A stretch of DNA of 64,000 nucleotides, taken from Anaerolineales bacterium (GTDB lineage Bacteria > Chloroflexota > Anaerolineae > Anaerolineales > UBA4823). Positions within the stretch are counted from its first letter, which is position 1, and each line of letters starts with the position of its first letter. The stretch is from positions 29,482-93,481 of the forward strand of contig JAFGJM010000041.1 of assembly GCA_016929095.1 (NCBI GenBank), written 5' to 3'. The position numbers and the translations under genes were made by a program. The notes under the pieces were generated by a model that saw only the letters and a program-made list of their open reading frames with translations, ran no database searches and had not been told where the DNA came from. Of the stretch, positions 7,583-16,920 are shown in pieces.

Positions 7583-9505
7583 TTATTGGTCCGCAGCGAA
7601 CTTTTTGTTCAATATTTCATCTAACACCGATGTATTAAATCCATTCTCTTTGAGATGGTTACTCATCAAACGAAATGCGTCAGCGTCGCTCATCAAGTCT
7701 TCTTTCCGGCAAGGTGCAACGTAACCTTCTACTTCGCCACTTTCAAAGTGATATGACTGCAAATCGATTGAATACCAATTTTGACAGTAAATGAGATTGA
7801 TTTTGCCAAATTGATGAAACAATGGAATCTCTACCACATAAAAATTGCCGGTTTCATCTTTGCTTGCTGTATTTGTTTTTATACCATATATGGGTCTTTG
7901 AGACAGATTATCGCTAATTAATGATTGCCCCTGCATCCAGGTGGGGATATCAATTCCTAAATAATCAAGAATGGTTGGGGCGATATCGATATTTTGCGCA
8001 TTAACTTCAACCCTCCCTGAATACTCTCCTTGAGGGAAATGGATGATTAAGGGAATTTTTTTCGAAATAGTCCATTTTTGTCCATGATCGCTACCAATAA
8101 TAATGATTGAGTTCTTAAAAAGATCCTTTTTAATAAGTGCATCAACAATTTCGCCCACCTGCGTATCAAAATTTAAAATACTGTCATCATAAAAATCGGT
8201 ATTCCAGGAACCTTGTGTTTTCATCACCTGACCTTGTGAAAACACTCGATATTTTGGACGGAAAGTTTCACCATGCGTTCCCATTAAATGTATATGAATA
8301 AACAAGGGCATATCTGATTTGCGGATCAGCTTAATGGTGTCATCGATTTTGGTTTGATCCACGATTTCATCAGGGGCATTCATTACCAAATCCATGGGAT
8401 TCGTCATTATTTTAATGAAAAATATATGGCGGAGACGATCAATAAGGCGATTGCCGATTTCATATATAAAATAAGAAAAATCGGTGGGCATATACCCGCT
8501 AATACTCATTAAAACACTGCTGACCGCAATTTCACGCCCATTGGCTTTATCAAAACCGTTTAACAGGTTGAGTGTATACGCATCCCCATAATGAGGGACG
8601 GTCATTTGAACAGTGTAATATCCTTGCGCCCACAATACCCCGGGCAAATGTTGGTACGCATCATCATCCCGTAATATATTGGGGGGATAAAGAATCCCTG
8701 TTTTTGTAGGATATTTACTGGTATAGATTGAGATTATTGAACCGGAAGTATTGCCTGAATTGGTGAAAGCGTTATCAGCCACCAGGGATGTTTCGGCGAG
8801 CGCTTTCATACGCGGGGAGGTATCACGCTCATATCCATAAACAGACATGCTGGTCGCGTTGACTCCATCCGCCGTGATCATAATAATATGTGGTTTATTT
8901 TCAATCTGGTTAAATGCGTTACTTTTTGATTGATTCCCAAAATCATTCTTCAAGACTGGGATAATCAATGAGAGTAATATTACCCCAGCCATAAATATAT
9001 TTATTATCCGTGGGGATCTTTCTTGATCAATATTTTTATCACTAATATAAAATTTCTTATAAAAATGCCTGGAACAAAGGAAAAATATTATCATAAATCC
9101 CAGGGCATACAACCCGCGGATAATGCCATCTGTCGATACAATGCCATAATCGAACATGGTATAAGAAAAATTATCGACTAACAAAAGGATGGTGCAAGTC
9201 AATATTCCGGCTGGCAACAAGGCGCCGAAGCCTCGCATCAATTTTTGATGCTTGTTTATAACCGGTAATAATCCGATTACTAAAAGCACCAATAAAATCA
9301 AACAGCTTCCCCCGGCAACCAAAGAACCGGTAAACAAAAACACTTCTACTTTTTTAGGAAAACCGATCAAACTCAAGGAAGATGGCTTGGTTACCATGAA
9401 TAACCATTCCATGAATACATAAGAATACGCAATTATGGAAGTGAGAAGAAACAGTTTTCCCCAGGGATTTGCATTTTTTTGCGGTAAAAATTTCAGCGAC
9501 TTCAT
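7583..9505 (-). CDS. Membrane-anchored alkaline-phosphatase-superfamily enzyme (sulfatase-fold, LTA-synthase-like), copy 1
   Basis: About 640 aa with four or five N-terminal transmembrane helices (to about residue 200) and a large extracytoplasmic alkaline-phosphatase-fold domain. Metal-site motifs are ITADGVN near the start of the domain and GSDHGQ near the end, with MGTHG between. The nucleophile region reads SGNTSGSI. It has Thr/Ser and no CxPSR, so it is not a formylglycine sulfatase. It resembles lipoteichoic-acid synthases and phosphoethanolamine transferases, which use Thr. Start set at ATG 9505 (AAGG upstream); a GTG at 9523 is the alternative. It is the last gene of a four-gene operon and clearly paralogous to the neighbour 49 nt upstream. 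The substrate is unknown. Confidence 0.75.
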   Translation of the reverse strand: MKSLKFLPQKNANPWGKLFLLTSIIAYSYVFMEWLFMVTKPSSLSLIGFPKKVEVFLFTGSLVAGGSCLILLVLLVIGLLPVINKHQKLMRGFGALLPAGILTCTILLLVDNFSYTMFDYGIVSTDGIIRGLYALGFMIIFFLCSRHFYKKFYISDKNIDQERSPRIINIFMAGVILLSLIIPVLKNDFGNQSKSNAFNQIENKPHIIMITADGVNATSMSVYGYERDTSPRMKALAETSLVADNAFTNSGNTSGSIISIYTSKYPTKTGILYPPNILRDDDAYQHLPGVLWAQGYYTVQMTVPHYGDAYTLNLLNGFDKANGREIAVSSVLMSISGYMPTDFSYFIYEIGNRLIDRLRHIFFIKIMTNPMDLVMNAPDEIVDQTKIDDTIKLIRKSDMPLFIHIHLMGTHGETFRPKYRVFSQGQVMKTQGSWNTDFYDDSILNFDTQVGEIVDALIKKDLFKNSIIIIGSDHGQKWTISKKIPLIIHFPQGEYSGRVEVNAQNIDIAPTILDYLGIDIPTWMQGQSLISDNLSQRPIYGIKTNTASKDETGNFYVVEIPLFHQFGKINLIYCQNWYSIDLQSYHFESGEVEGYVAPCRKEDLMSDADAFRLMSNHLKENGFNTSVLDEILNKKFAADQ

Positions 9506-9554
9506 ATTACCTTGTTCACACACAATGAGATTTCATGAATGGTATTGCCAATTT

Positions 9555-11471
9555 TCACTCGGAGGGAAATAATTTTAGATACGTATCGTTTAACGGCGAA
9601 ACATCAAATCCATCCTCCTCCAGGCGATCGCGCATCAATCGAAAAGCCTCTGCATCCGTAATCAATTCGCTTTCACGGCATGGGTCAATATAACCCTCCA
9701 CCTCGCCAGTATACATTTCGTATGTTTTTAAATTGAAAGTGTAAAACTTCTGGCAATACATCACACTGATTTTCCAAAACTGGTCGAAATATGGAATGTG
9801 TTCCAAGACAAATTTACCCGTTTCATCGGTTTCCGCCTGAGTAGATCTGACGCTGAATATTGGCCGTTGATTTAGATTCGCTTGTAACAACGTCTGCCCT
9901 TGCATCCAAAAAGGAATTTCAACACCCAAATAATCAAGAATGGTTGGCGCAATATCGATGTTTTGCACGTTTGTCTCGATTTTCCCCGCATATTCTCCAT
10001 TTGGAAAGTGGATGATTAAAGGGATCCTTTTTGAGGTGATATATTGCTGACCATGGTCGCTGCTAATGATCAGGATCGAATCATCCAAAAGATCCTTTTT
10101 TGCCAGGGCATCCATGATTTCTCCAACCTGCCGATCAAAATTTAGAATGCTGTCATCATAGAAATCCACACTCCAGTTTTCTTGTGTGTCGTAATCCTGA
10201 TCTTTGGAGAAAACTTGATTCTGGGGGTAGAACTTGGGTCCATGGGTGCCCATGACGTGGATATGCACAAACAAAGGTTTATCCGATTTGCGGATAAGTT
10301 TAATCGTATTGTCGATTTTTATTTGATCGACAACATTATCAGGATCATTCATGACCATATCGAAAGGATTTGTCATGGTTTTGATATAAAAAATGTGACG
10401 CAGGCGGTCAACTAATCGATTCATTATCTCATATATGAAATACGCAAAATCGGTGGGCATATATTGATTTATTTTTACCAATTGATTGCTGACTGCCATT
10501 TCTCGTCCGTTGGCGGTATCGAATGCATTCAATAAATTAAGGGTGTATGCATCGCCATAATGGGGAACACTCATTTGAACCGCATAATATCCCTGGGTTC
10601 GCAATATTCCGGGCAAATGCTGGTAGGCATCATCATCTCTTAAGATATTGGGAGGATAAAGCAGGCGTGTTTTGGTAGGATATTTGCTGGTGAATGTGCA
10701 GATAATCGAGCCGGCGGTATTTCCTGAATTTGAAAACGCATTGTCTGCCACCAAAGATGTTTCAGCCAGCTCGCGTATTCTCGGAGTTGTATCCCGTTCA
10801 TAACCATAAACGGATACATTGGTGGAACTGACTCCATCAGCGTTGATAATAAATATATGTGGTTTTTTCAGTATCTGGCTGGTGGTAGTATTTTTTTCCC
10901 GATATCCAAAATCGTTGATTGCCACAGGGATAATGAATGATAGAAGTATTACTCCAGACAAACTTCGATTTAGCCACTTTTGCGATTTTCGATGCGTAGT
11001 AATATGGTTTTCGAAATCCAGTTTCGTCCATACATACTTTGTACAAAGACCAAAAACGAGCGTGAAAGCCAGAGCATACAGACCACGTATATACCCTTCA
11101 GTGGATACAATGCCGTAATTGAACATTGTGTATGAAAAATTATCTACTAATAAAAGGATAGCAGAAGCTAATATGCCAGCAGGCAATAATGCGCCAATTC
11201 TTACCATTGCTTTGTGATGGGTGCGCAGTATTGGGAATGAACTGATCCCGGCAAATATGAGCAATATCAAACAGCACCCTATGGCTAATAGCGAACTCGA
11301 AAAAAGCAAGACTTCCACTTTTTTTGTGAAACTCAGCGCACTCATCGAGGAAGGCTTAGTAATGATAAAAAGCCATTCCGCGAAGACATATATATACGCA
11401 ATGAATGTGGTAATGATAAAGAGAGCCCGCCAGGTCTGTGAGTTTGCCTGAATTTTGAATCTTTGAATCAT
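9555..11471 (-). CDS. Membrane-anchored alkaline-phosphatase-superfamily enzyme, copy 2
   Basis: The tandem paralogue of the next gene. It has the same length and helix pattern, and long matching stretches such as PPNILRDDDAYQHLPG, PHYGDAYTLNLLN and SVYGYERDT. Metal motifs are INADGVS and SSDHGQ; the nucleophile region is SGNTAGSI, again with no formylglycine motif. Start placed at ATG 11471, because AGGA lies at good distance; the GTG at 11498 is the alternative. Predicted to transfer or remove a phosphate-linked head group on a surface polymer or lipid. The pair has diverged in the loops, which fits two related substrates or acceptors. Confidence 0.75.
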   Translation of the reverse strand: MIQRFKIQANSQTWRALFIITTFIAYIYVFAEWLFIITKPSSMSALSFTKKVEVLLFSSSLLAIGCCLILLIFAGISSFPILRTHHKAMVRIGALLPAGILASAILLLVDNFSYTMFNYGIVSTEGYIRGLYALAFTLVFGLCTKYVWTKLDFENHITTHRKSQKWLNRSLSGVILLSFIIPVAINDFGYREKNTTTSQILKKPHIFIINADGVSSTNVSVYGYERDTTPRIRELAETSLVADNAFSNSGNTAGSIICTFTSKYPTKTRLLYPPNILRDDDAYQHLPGILRTQGYYAVQMSVPHYGDAYTLNLLNAFDTANGREMAVSNQLVKINQYMPTDFAYFIYEIMNRLVDRLRHIFYIKTMTNPFDMVMNDPDNVVDQIKIDNTIKLIRKSDKPLFVHIHVMGTHGPKFYPQNQVFSKDQDYDTQENWSVDFYDDSILNFDRQVGEIMDALAKKDLLDDSILIISSDHGQQYITSKRIPLIIHFPNGEYAGKIETNVQNIDIAPTILDYLGVEIPFWMQGQTLLQANLNQRPIFSVRSTQAETDETGKFVLEHIPYFDQFWKISVMYCQKFYTFNLKTYEMYTGEVEGYIDPCRESELITDAEAFRLMRDRLEEDGFDVSPLNDTYLKLFPSE

Positions 11472-11535
11472 CCCTTTTCCTGATATTTTTTTGATCACGA
11501 ATTGAATTGATGGTATTTGACTATTCCCGTTTTTT

Positions 11536-12924
11536 TTACTTCCGGGAAAACAAATAGACGGTTCGGCATGTCCCTTCGATGGGAATTTGCTTCTCGAGTA
11601 AGAAATCTTGTGAGAATGCCCTTATTAACCCATCTTCGTGATAATCTATAAATATATCTTCCCGAGATGCTAACAATCTTTTCACCTGACTATCCTCTTT
11701 GGGCACAAATTCGATGATCAATTTTCTTCCTGATTGCGCCAGGAGGTTAGAGATATCTTGCAATGGGACATTATTTGAAATTGCCAGGTGGTGGATCAAA
11801 GCTAAAGCTAAACATAAATCTACCGGCCCGCGTTGAAATAGTGATTGGCGCTCGGTATTCGCCCAGCCAATCGCAGGCGAGGGATTGGTGAGATCGATCA
11901 CCATGGGAAGAATGTTCTTTATATGTTCTTTTTTACATGTCAGGTAATTCAGTTCCACGGCGCCGGGATCGATATCTGAGGATATGATCGAACAATCTTC
12001 GAGATCGATACCAAGGCGGCTGAATTCCCCGTTGTTTGCCCCCAAGTCCCATAGGGTTTTCGGTGAAACCTCATGGATAAGCTCGGACACAAGTCGCTTT
12101 TTGTGCTCAAAAGCTTTATCGGAATAATTCGTTGCCTGATAATATTCTGCCCAATCTGTTTCGTGTGGTTTCCAGGTCAATTTCATAACAGTGCTCTTCA
12201 GGCTTTCTATTAACCCGATCATAGCCTGTTTACTTACCTGGGCTCTTTGCTTTGTGTGCGTCTCTGATGTGGCGGAATATTTTTTCTGTGCATAAGCATG
12301 CAGGTGAATGTGGGTCAACAGCCCCCCATTCAGCCTGGATAAACGCGGCAGCAATTTACTGGTAAGATCAAGTGGAATACCATCGATATAAATCTGAAGT
12401 AGTTTACTTAAATGGATATCCACCCGGCTCATTAAAGCCAGCGGCGCCAGGAAATGTTGGCAAAATTGACGGTAAGCCACCCAGGGTTGACCCTCAATAT
12501 ACGTGGTAAAGCTGAGCGTATCAATCAGGACAGGGGCGACATTGTGGAATTGCATGTTATAGGCACTGGCATCTTTGAGTGTCATGCCTGCCTGCAAGGC
12601 GGTTTTTTGAATTCTTAGCGTTTGTAAAGCGGCATCTTTCAATTCGGAGAAAGACCATTCATATGGGTAAGAGATGAACTTGATCTTTTCAGGTTGTAGA
12701 AATTTATAGGATTGCTCTGAAACAAATTGAGACGCGTCTACCTCAACATGGGAGACAAGCCATCCTTTTTGAGTGAGTTTTTCATACAAACCGGAAGACA
12801 TCAAGAGATCGTAATCTTCTTTGTATACGTTATTCACTTGCCGGAATAATTGGCCATTTCGGTGAAATAAAAACCCACTCGGATCGCGAAATGATGCCCC
12901 TAATCGATCAACTGTCAAACTCAT
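11536..12924 (-). CDS. SAM-dependent methyltransferase with kinase-like N-terminal half
   Basis: A 462-residue protein. The C-terminal half (about 275-460) is a class I methyltransferase: motif I LWDLGANNGEF, acidic motif II SSDID, then LALALIHHLA. The N-terminal half has a segment reading LKDASAYNMQF...VLIDTLSF. Its Asp, Asn and Asp are spaced like the catalytic loop and metal-binding Asp of small-molecule kinases. Similar fusions are annotated as NoeA-like nodulation methyltransferases. It sits in an operon with two extracytoplasmic head-group enzymes, so a role in surface-glycan decoration is plausible. Its start overlaps the end of the upstream microprotein gene by 17 nt. Confidence 0.7.
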   Translation of the reverse strand: MSLTVDRLGASFRDPSGFLFHRNGQLFRQVNNVYKEDYDLLMSSGLYEKLTQKGWLVSHVEVDASQFVSEQSYKFLQPEKIKFISYPYEWSFSELKDAALQTLRIQKTALQAGMTLKDASAYNMQFHNVAPVLIDTLSFTTYIEGQPWVAYRQFCQHFLAPLALMSRVDIHLSKLLQIYIDGIPLDLTSKLLPRLSRLNGGLLTHIHLHAYAQKKYSATSETHTKQRAQVSKQAMIGLIESLKSTVMKLTWKPHETDWAEYYQATNYSDKAFEHKKRLVSELIHEVSPKTLWDLGANNGEFSRLGIDLEDCSIISSDIDPGAVELNYLTCKKEHIKNILPMVIDLTNPSPAIGWANTERQSLFQRGPVDLCLALALIHHLAISNNVPLQDISNLLAQSGRKLIIEFVPKEDSQVKRLLASREDIFIDYHEDGLIRAFSQDFLLEKQIPIEGTCRTVYLFSRK

Positions 12925-13084
12925 CGGAATTGTTTTCTTCTTCGATTTCTACGTTTTCAAGATTTTTCTTACCACCCAACGATTTGATTTTCTTCCAAAA
13001 TACGCGAATAATTACGCCGGCGCCAAGTAAGCTGGCAAGCACTGTTTGGAGAATTACACTCCCAGAACCTGGGTCAAGATACAT
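12908..13084 (-). CDS. Small single-pass membrane protein with DPGSGS motif
   Basis: A 58-residue protein from ATG 13084, which has GGAG eight bases upstream; a GTG at 13093 is possible. It begins MYLDPGSGSVILQ, followed by one transmembrane helix (TVLASLLGAGVIIRVFW), a basic patch (KKIKSLGGKK) and an acidic tail. The YLDPGSGS start recurs in small proteins near sulfatase-like and methyltransferase genes, but I know no assigned function. It overlaps the next gene by 17 nt on the same strand, which suggests translational coupling and an accessory role to the membrane enzymes. Confidence 0.7.
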   Translation of the reverse strand: MYLDPGSGSVILQTVLASLLGAGVIIRVFWKKIKSLGGKKNLENVEIEEENNSDEFDS

Positions 13085-13211
13085 TGTGTTCACTCCATGA
13101 AAATTTGATTTTTAGGTATTTAATACCCACAGAGTTTTCATAAAAATTTTTCAAAAAATAGAAAACCGAAATCATTATATCATTCATCCCTATGCGATAA
13201 CCTTTAAAAAT

Positions 13212-13904
13212 TCACCACCCCTCATCCCGCCAACCCCATTTTCCACGCAAAGGCACAAATGCCACCGGGGTTAATTCTTCTTTATCAAATTGATCACCCT
13301 GGCGATACCATCGTTCCAGGAATTGGTAAGATGCGCCTCCTACAGGGATAACAAGCCGGCCATCTGGCGCGAGTTGATCCAATAACACCTGAGGCGCTTT
13401 AGGTGCGGCAGCGGTTACCAGGATTGCCTGATAAGGCGCGTTTTCAACCCAACCTAGCGAGCCATCTCCCACCAATACGTGCACATTGTTGTATCCCAAT
13501 GTTTGTAAGATGGTTTCAGCGTGCTTTGCCAGACTTGCATGACGTTCGATGGTGTATACCTGGCGTGCGAGATAACCCAGGATAGCTGCCTGGTAGCCTG
13601 ACCCGGTGCCCACCTCTAATACATTTTCATTTCCTTTAAGTGCCAACATCTGTGTCATTAACGCCACGATATAAGGCTGCGAGATGGTTTGCCCGCAGCC
13701 GATAGGCAGCGGTCCATCCACATATGCCAGATGGCGGTGATCTTCGGGCACGAAGCAATGACGCGGCACGGCAAGCATGGCATCTAAAACCCGGCGGTCG
13801 ACAATATCCCGCCGGCGCAAGTGATCTTCTACCATGCGCTGTTGTTCTATAAAGTAGTCGCCGTCAGAAAAATCTTTCAATTTACGTTTTTTCTTACGAA
13901 ACAT
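13212..13904 (-). CDS. pcm: Protein-L-isoaspartate O-methyltransferase
   Basis: 230 aa, with the family core: VPRHCFVPEDHRHLAYVDGPLPIGCGQTISQPYIVA, then SAM motif I VLEVGTGSGYQAAIL, and a GDGS...APYQAILVTAAAP segment. It methylates isoaspartate residues formed in ageing proteins so that they can reset to aspartate. The N-terminal 25 residues are basic (FRKKKRKLKD). It lies 137 nt downstream of the M42 peptidase on the same strand, so co-transcription is possible but not shown. Confidence 0.92.
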   Translation of the reverse strand: MFRKKKRKLKDFSDGDYFIEQQRMVEDHLRRRDIVDRRVLDAMLAVPRHCFVPEDHRHLAYVDGPLPIGCGQTISQPYIVALMTQMLALKGNENVLEVGTGSGYQAAILGYLARQVYTIERHASLAKHAETILQTLGYNNVHVLVGDGSLGWVENAPYQAILVTAAAPKAPQVLLDQLAPDGRLVIPVGGASYQFLERWYRQGDQFDKEELTPVAFVPLRGKWGWRDEGW

Positions 13905-14041
13905 TTCTTACAACATATCGCTAAAAATCGTTCCGTTTACCAGGATAAACGGTTTGCATAAAACAACTCGCCGTGCCAGGTTTGAATATCGTTTTGCTAA
14001 TGCATCGGATAGATAAGGAAGTGGGAGTTCAACATCCAGGA

Positions 14042-15109
14042 TCATCCGTTTACTACAGTCTCATCCATTAAATAAGCAACAATCCATTTTGTTGTGGCGA
14101 TCAAGGCATCCAGGTGAGTGCGTTCGTAATTATGTGAAGCGTCCACCCCAGGCCCAATCAAGGCAACCGCCACATCACCGCCGGCTCTCAGCAGCGCACT
14201 GGCGTCTGAACCGTAATACGGGTAAATATCTACCTTATGCGGAATGTTGTGCTGGTCGGCAAGGTTGCGTAAATGTTGACTTAAACCATGGTGATACGGG
14301 CCAGAAGTATCCTTAACACATATCGAGGCGTGGTATTCATCCGAAGTCTGCCCTTCACCCACTGCCGCCATGTCCACGGCTATCATCTCTGCCATCTCGG
14401 GTGGGAAGCCGGCGGAAGCACCATGCCCCACCTCTTCAAAATTGCTGATCAATAAAAGTGCCGTTTGAGCAGGCGTTATATTGGCATCGTGTAGCGCTTT
14501 TATGGCTGTCAACAGGCAAGCTACGCAGGCTTTATCATCCAGGTGACGCGATCTCACAAACTCATTATTGATTTCAACACGCGGATCAAAAGCCACATAA
14601 TCACCTACCTCGATGCCTTGCGCCTGGGTCTCTTCCACTGAATTGACCCGTAAATCTAAGCGCACTTCCATCGTATCATTATCCCGCTTGATTTCATTGA
14701 CATCATTATGGAATATATGTGCAGAGGCTTTTGTGAATAAAATCGAGCCGCGCACAGCCTTGCCCGAACGGGTGAATATGGTACAGCTTTCTCCCTCCAC
14801 GGTATTCCAGGCAAAGCCGCCAATCTTTGATAATTTAAGCCTGCCGTTGGTTTTAATTTCTTTGACCATGGCGCCCAGTGTATCTACATGCGCGGAGATG
14901 CCACGCGGTGTATCTGAACGAGCGCCTTTATATTTTGCCAATAATGCGCCTTTGCGGGTGTGCTCCAGCTCCAGCATGGGGAATTTTTTTAATGCTTTTT
15001 CTGTTAAATTTATAGCTTTATGCGTGTACCCGGTAGGGCTGGGAGTATTGAGTAACTCTACCAGGAATTTGATTAAATATTTGGTATCGATCGGAGGAAT
15101 TGGTATCAT
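14042..15109 (-). CDS. M42-family aminopeptidase (di-zinc, glutamyl/endoglucanase-M type)
   Basis: 355 aa. M42 features are GISAHVDTLGAMV (metal-binding His and Asp), HLDDKACVACLL (bridging Asp), LLISNFEEVGHGAS (catalytic Glu pair), VDMA and a final SHNYERTH His. These enzymes form large tetrahedral assemblies and remove N-terminal residues from short peptides. ATG 15109 has AAAGGT upstream. The thioesterase gene ends 35 nt upstream on the same strand, so the pair is probably one transcript. Confidence 0.88.
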   Translation of the reverse strand: MIPIPPIDTKYLIKFLVELLNTPSPTGYTHKAINLTEKALKKFPMLELEHTRKGALLAKYKGARSDTPRGISAHVDTLGAMVKEIKTNGRLKLSKIGGFAWNTVEGESCTIFTRSGKAVRGSILFTKASAHIFHNDVNEIKRDNDTMEVRLDLRVNSVEETQAQGIEVGDYVAFDPRVEINNEFVRSRHLDDKACVACLLTAIKALHDANITPAQTALLLISNFEEVGHGASAGFPPEMAEMIAVDMAAVGEGQTSDEYHASICVKDTSGPYHHGLSQHLRNLADQHNIPHKVDIYPYYGSDASALLRAGGDVAVALIGPGVDASHNYERTHLDALIATTKWIVAYLMDETVVNG

Positions 15110-15144
15110 TTTTATGACCTTTTATTGAATTTTTGTAATTTTCT

Positions 15145-15564
15145 TTATTCAAGGTTTTCGAATTCCAGTATTGCTTTACGCCATTTTTCAGGGATAGGGA
15201 CGCTTTGCTGAGAGCGATAATCAAATGCCACCAGCACAACGCGCCCGTTTGCGTATACTTGCCCGTCGCGGGCATTCTCTATCACCTGTTCGACATGCAG
15301 GCTTTTGTTGCCCAATTGTGCGATTCGTACACCCACCCGCACCGGCGTACCAAATTCGACCGGAGCGCGAAAGGTCAATTGCACATCTGCCATGATCACT
15401 CCCACATCCAGAAAGGAACCGCTGTTCCACAATCCTAAATGCCGGGTATATTGAAGGCGCGCCTGTTCCATATATGTGAGATATTTCGCATTATTCAAAT
15501 GGCCTTGGGGGTCTAAATCGCCATAACGCACTTCAATGGGATGATAAAATTTGAAATTTGCCAT
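15145..15564 (-). CDS. 4-hydroxybenzoyl-CoA-type (hot-dog) acyl-CoA thioesterase
   Basis: A 139-residue hot-dog-fold protein of the YbgC/FadM type. The N-terminus PIEVRYGDLDPQGHLNNAKYLTYME contains the catalytic Asp (D in GDLDPQGH) and the following helix. Start set at ATG 15564. The open frame runs 61 residues further upstream, but that part would overlap the divergent TPR gene and has no family similarity. It probably hydrolyses short or medium acyl-CoA; the exact substrate is not predictable. Confidence 0.85.
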   Translation of the reverse strand: MANFKFYHPIEVRYGDLDPQGHLNNAKYLTYMEQARLQYTRHLGLWNSGSFLDVGVIMADVQLTFRAPVEFGTPVRVGVRIAQLGNKSLHVEQVIENARDGQVYANGRVVLVAFDYRSQQSVPIPEKWRKAILEFENLE

Positions 15565-15601
15565 AATCCGATTATACACAAGTAAGCCAAGTTGTGTGCG
15601 G

Positions 15602-15607
15602 TATAAT
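15602..15607 (+). promoter_or_regulatory. -10 element (TATAAT) of an apparently leaderless promoter
   Basis: A consensus TATAAT ends seven bases before the ATG at 15615, placing the transcription start at or next to the start codon. No Shine-Dalgarno is possible in that space. The -35 region is weak. Three other genes in the window show the same arrangement. Confidence 0.55.
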
Positions 15608-15614
15608 GGGGCGC

Positions 15615-16730
15615 ATGGAAAATCAAAATTTAGACGATACAATGCCAACCCCCACGTCGGAAATTCCTCCCGATCATCCGGGGTTCGATGAGACGATGCC
15701 TGTAGCAACAATGCCTGCCATTCCTCCCAAACGAGGGAAAAAATCACCTATGCGTCTGGTTGTTCTTTTAGGAATTGCCGGTTTGGTATTGGCGGCTCTG
15801 GTAAGCGCTTTTGGCGGATACCGCGCGGGTATTTCTGCCCGTACGAATGCTCAAGCAACTCAGGTTGCCGGTACATTACAACAACAATACGATTTAGCAA
15901 TGCAGGAAATCCAGGAGGAAAATTACGAGCGCGCTCGGCAACGCCTGGAATATATCGTCCAGGCTGATCCCTCTTTTCCTGGCGTGACCGAAAAATTAGC
16001 TGAAGTGATCATGCAGTTGTCGATTACTGCCACGCCAACCTTTACACCGACACCCGAGATGACCCCCACCCCGGATTTGCGAGGCGCCGAAGAATTATAT
16101 TCTCAGGCGCAGCAATATCTCTACAACAGCGATTGGACAAATGCCATCGATACTGCTCTGATCCTGCGAAAAAACAATATCGATTACCAGCCCGTGTTGG
16201 TCGATGATATTATCTACACCGCGCTGCTCAACCGCGGCAAAGATAAAATCTTGAAACAACTCGATTTGGAAGGCGGCATATACGATCTGACCCTGGCTGA
16301 GCGTTTTGGTCCGCTGGATGCAGAATCACAATCCTATTTGACCTTTTCCCGCTTGTACATCACTGGCGCCAGCTTCTGGGAATTGGATTGGGGGCAGGCG
16401 GTATATTACTTCGCACAGGTTGCACCCTCATTACCCAATCTCACCGACAACTCGGGGTATTCCGCCAATGAACGGTATCGTTTGGCGCTTATTAAATATG
16501 GTGACCAATTGGCCAATAAAAAAGAATGGTGTCAGGCAGCCGATCAATACGCCATAGCTATCTCGCTGGGTACTTCCAGCGCTGAAGTTACCGATAGTTT
16601 TAACAACGCTCAGCAAAAATGTGGTGGTCCTGCCCAATCGACAGAATCCTCCGATGCCACCACCGAAACAGCCACAGAAGAACCGGCTGCTGAAGAACCA
16701 CAACCAACCTCCGAAGTTCCCACTCCGTGA
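15615..16730 (+). CDS. Membrane-anchored TPR-type protein with Thr/Pro linkers
   Basis: 371 aa from ATG 15615. A GTG seven codons earlier is less likely, because it overlaps the -10 element. The cytoplasmic N-terminus is Pro/Thr-rich. One transmembrane helix follows (RLVVLLGIAGLVLAALVSAFGG), then an extracytoplasmic region of helical repeats resembling tetratricopeptides (EENYERARQRLEYIVQADPSFPG and similar), broken by a TPTPEMTPTPD linker, and an acidic TE/AEEP tail. TPR domains scaffold protein contacts; no partner is evident. Divergent from the thioesterase. Confidence 0.65.
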   Translation: MENQNLDDTMPTPTSEIPPDHPGFDETMPVATMPAIPPKRGKKSPMRLVVLLGIAGLVLAALVSAFGGYRAGISARTNAQATQVAGTLQQQYDLAMQEIQEENYERARQRLEYIVQADPSFPGVTEKLAEVIMQLSITATPTFTPTPEMTPTPDLRGAEELYSQAQQYLYNSDWTNAIDTALILRKNNIDYQPVLVDDIIYTALLNRGKDKILKQLDLEGGIYDLTLAERFGPLDAESQSYLTFSRLYITGASFWELDWGQAVYYFAQVAPSLPNLTDNSGYSANERYRLALIKYGDQLANKKEWCQAADQYAIAISLGTSSAEVTDSFNNAQQKCGGPAQSTESSDATTETATEEPAAEEPQPTSEVPTP

Positions 16731-16920
16731 CCGTGCCTTTTGGGATGTCATAAGATGCGCAAAAAAGCCGTATGAAATCGTTAGAGGCAAATGCTTTGTG
16801 ATATCCGTTTAAAAGCCAGTTATGGAAAAACCTGTTATATGCCGTTTTGGCATTGGTTCGTTTTCTTGTATTTATCATAAATATTGCCAGGCATTAACAG
16901 GAACATAAAGGAGTATCAAA

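Noticed and set aside
7583..11471. Formylglycine-type sulfatases
   Set aside because: The CxPSR/SxPSR activation motif is absent in both proteins; Thr/Ser stands at the nucleophile region.
15565..15747. 61-residue N-terminal extension of the thioesterase frame
   Set aside because: It overlaps the divergent TPR gene and its promoter, and the hot-dog family begins at the internal ATG 15564.
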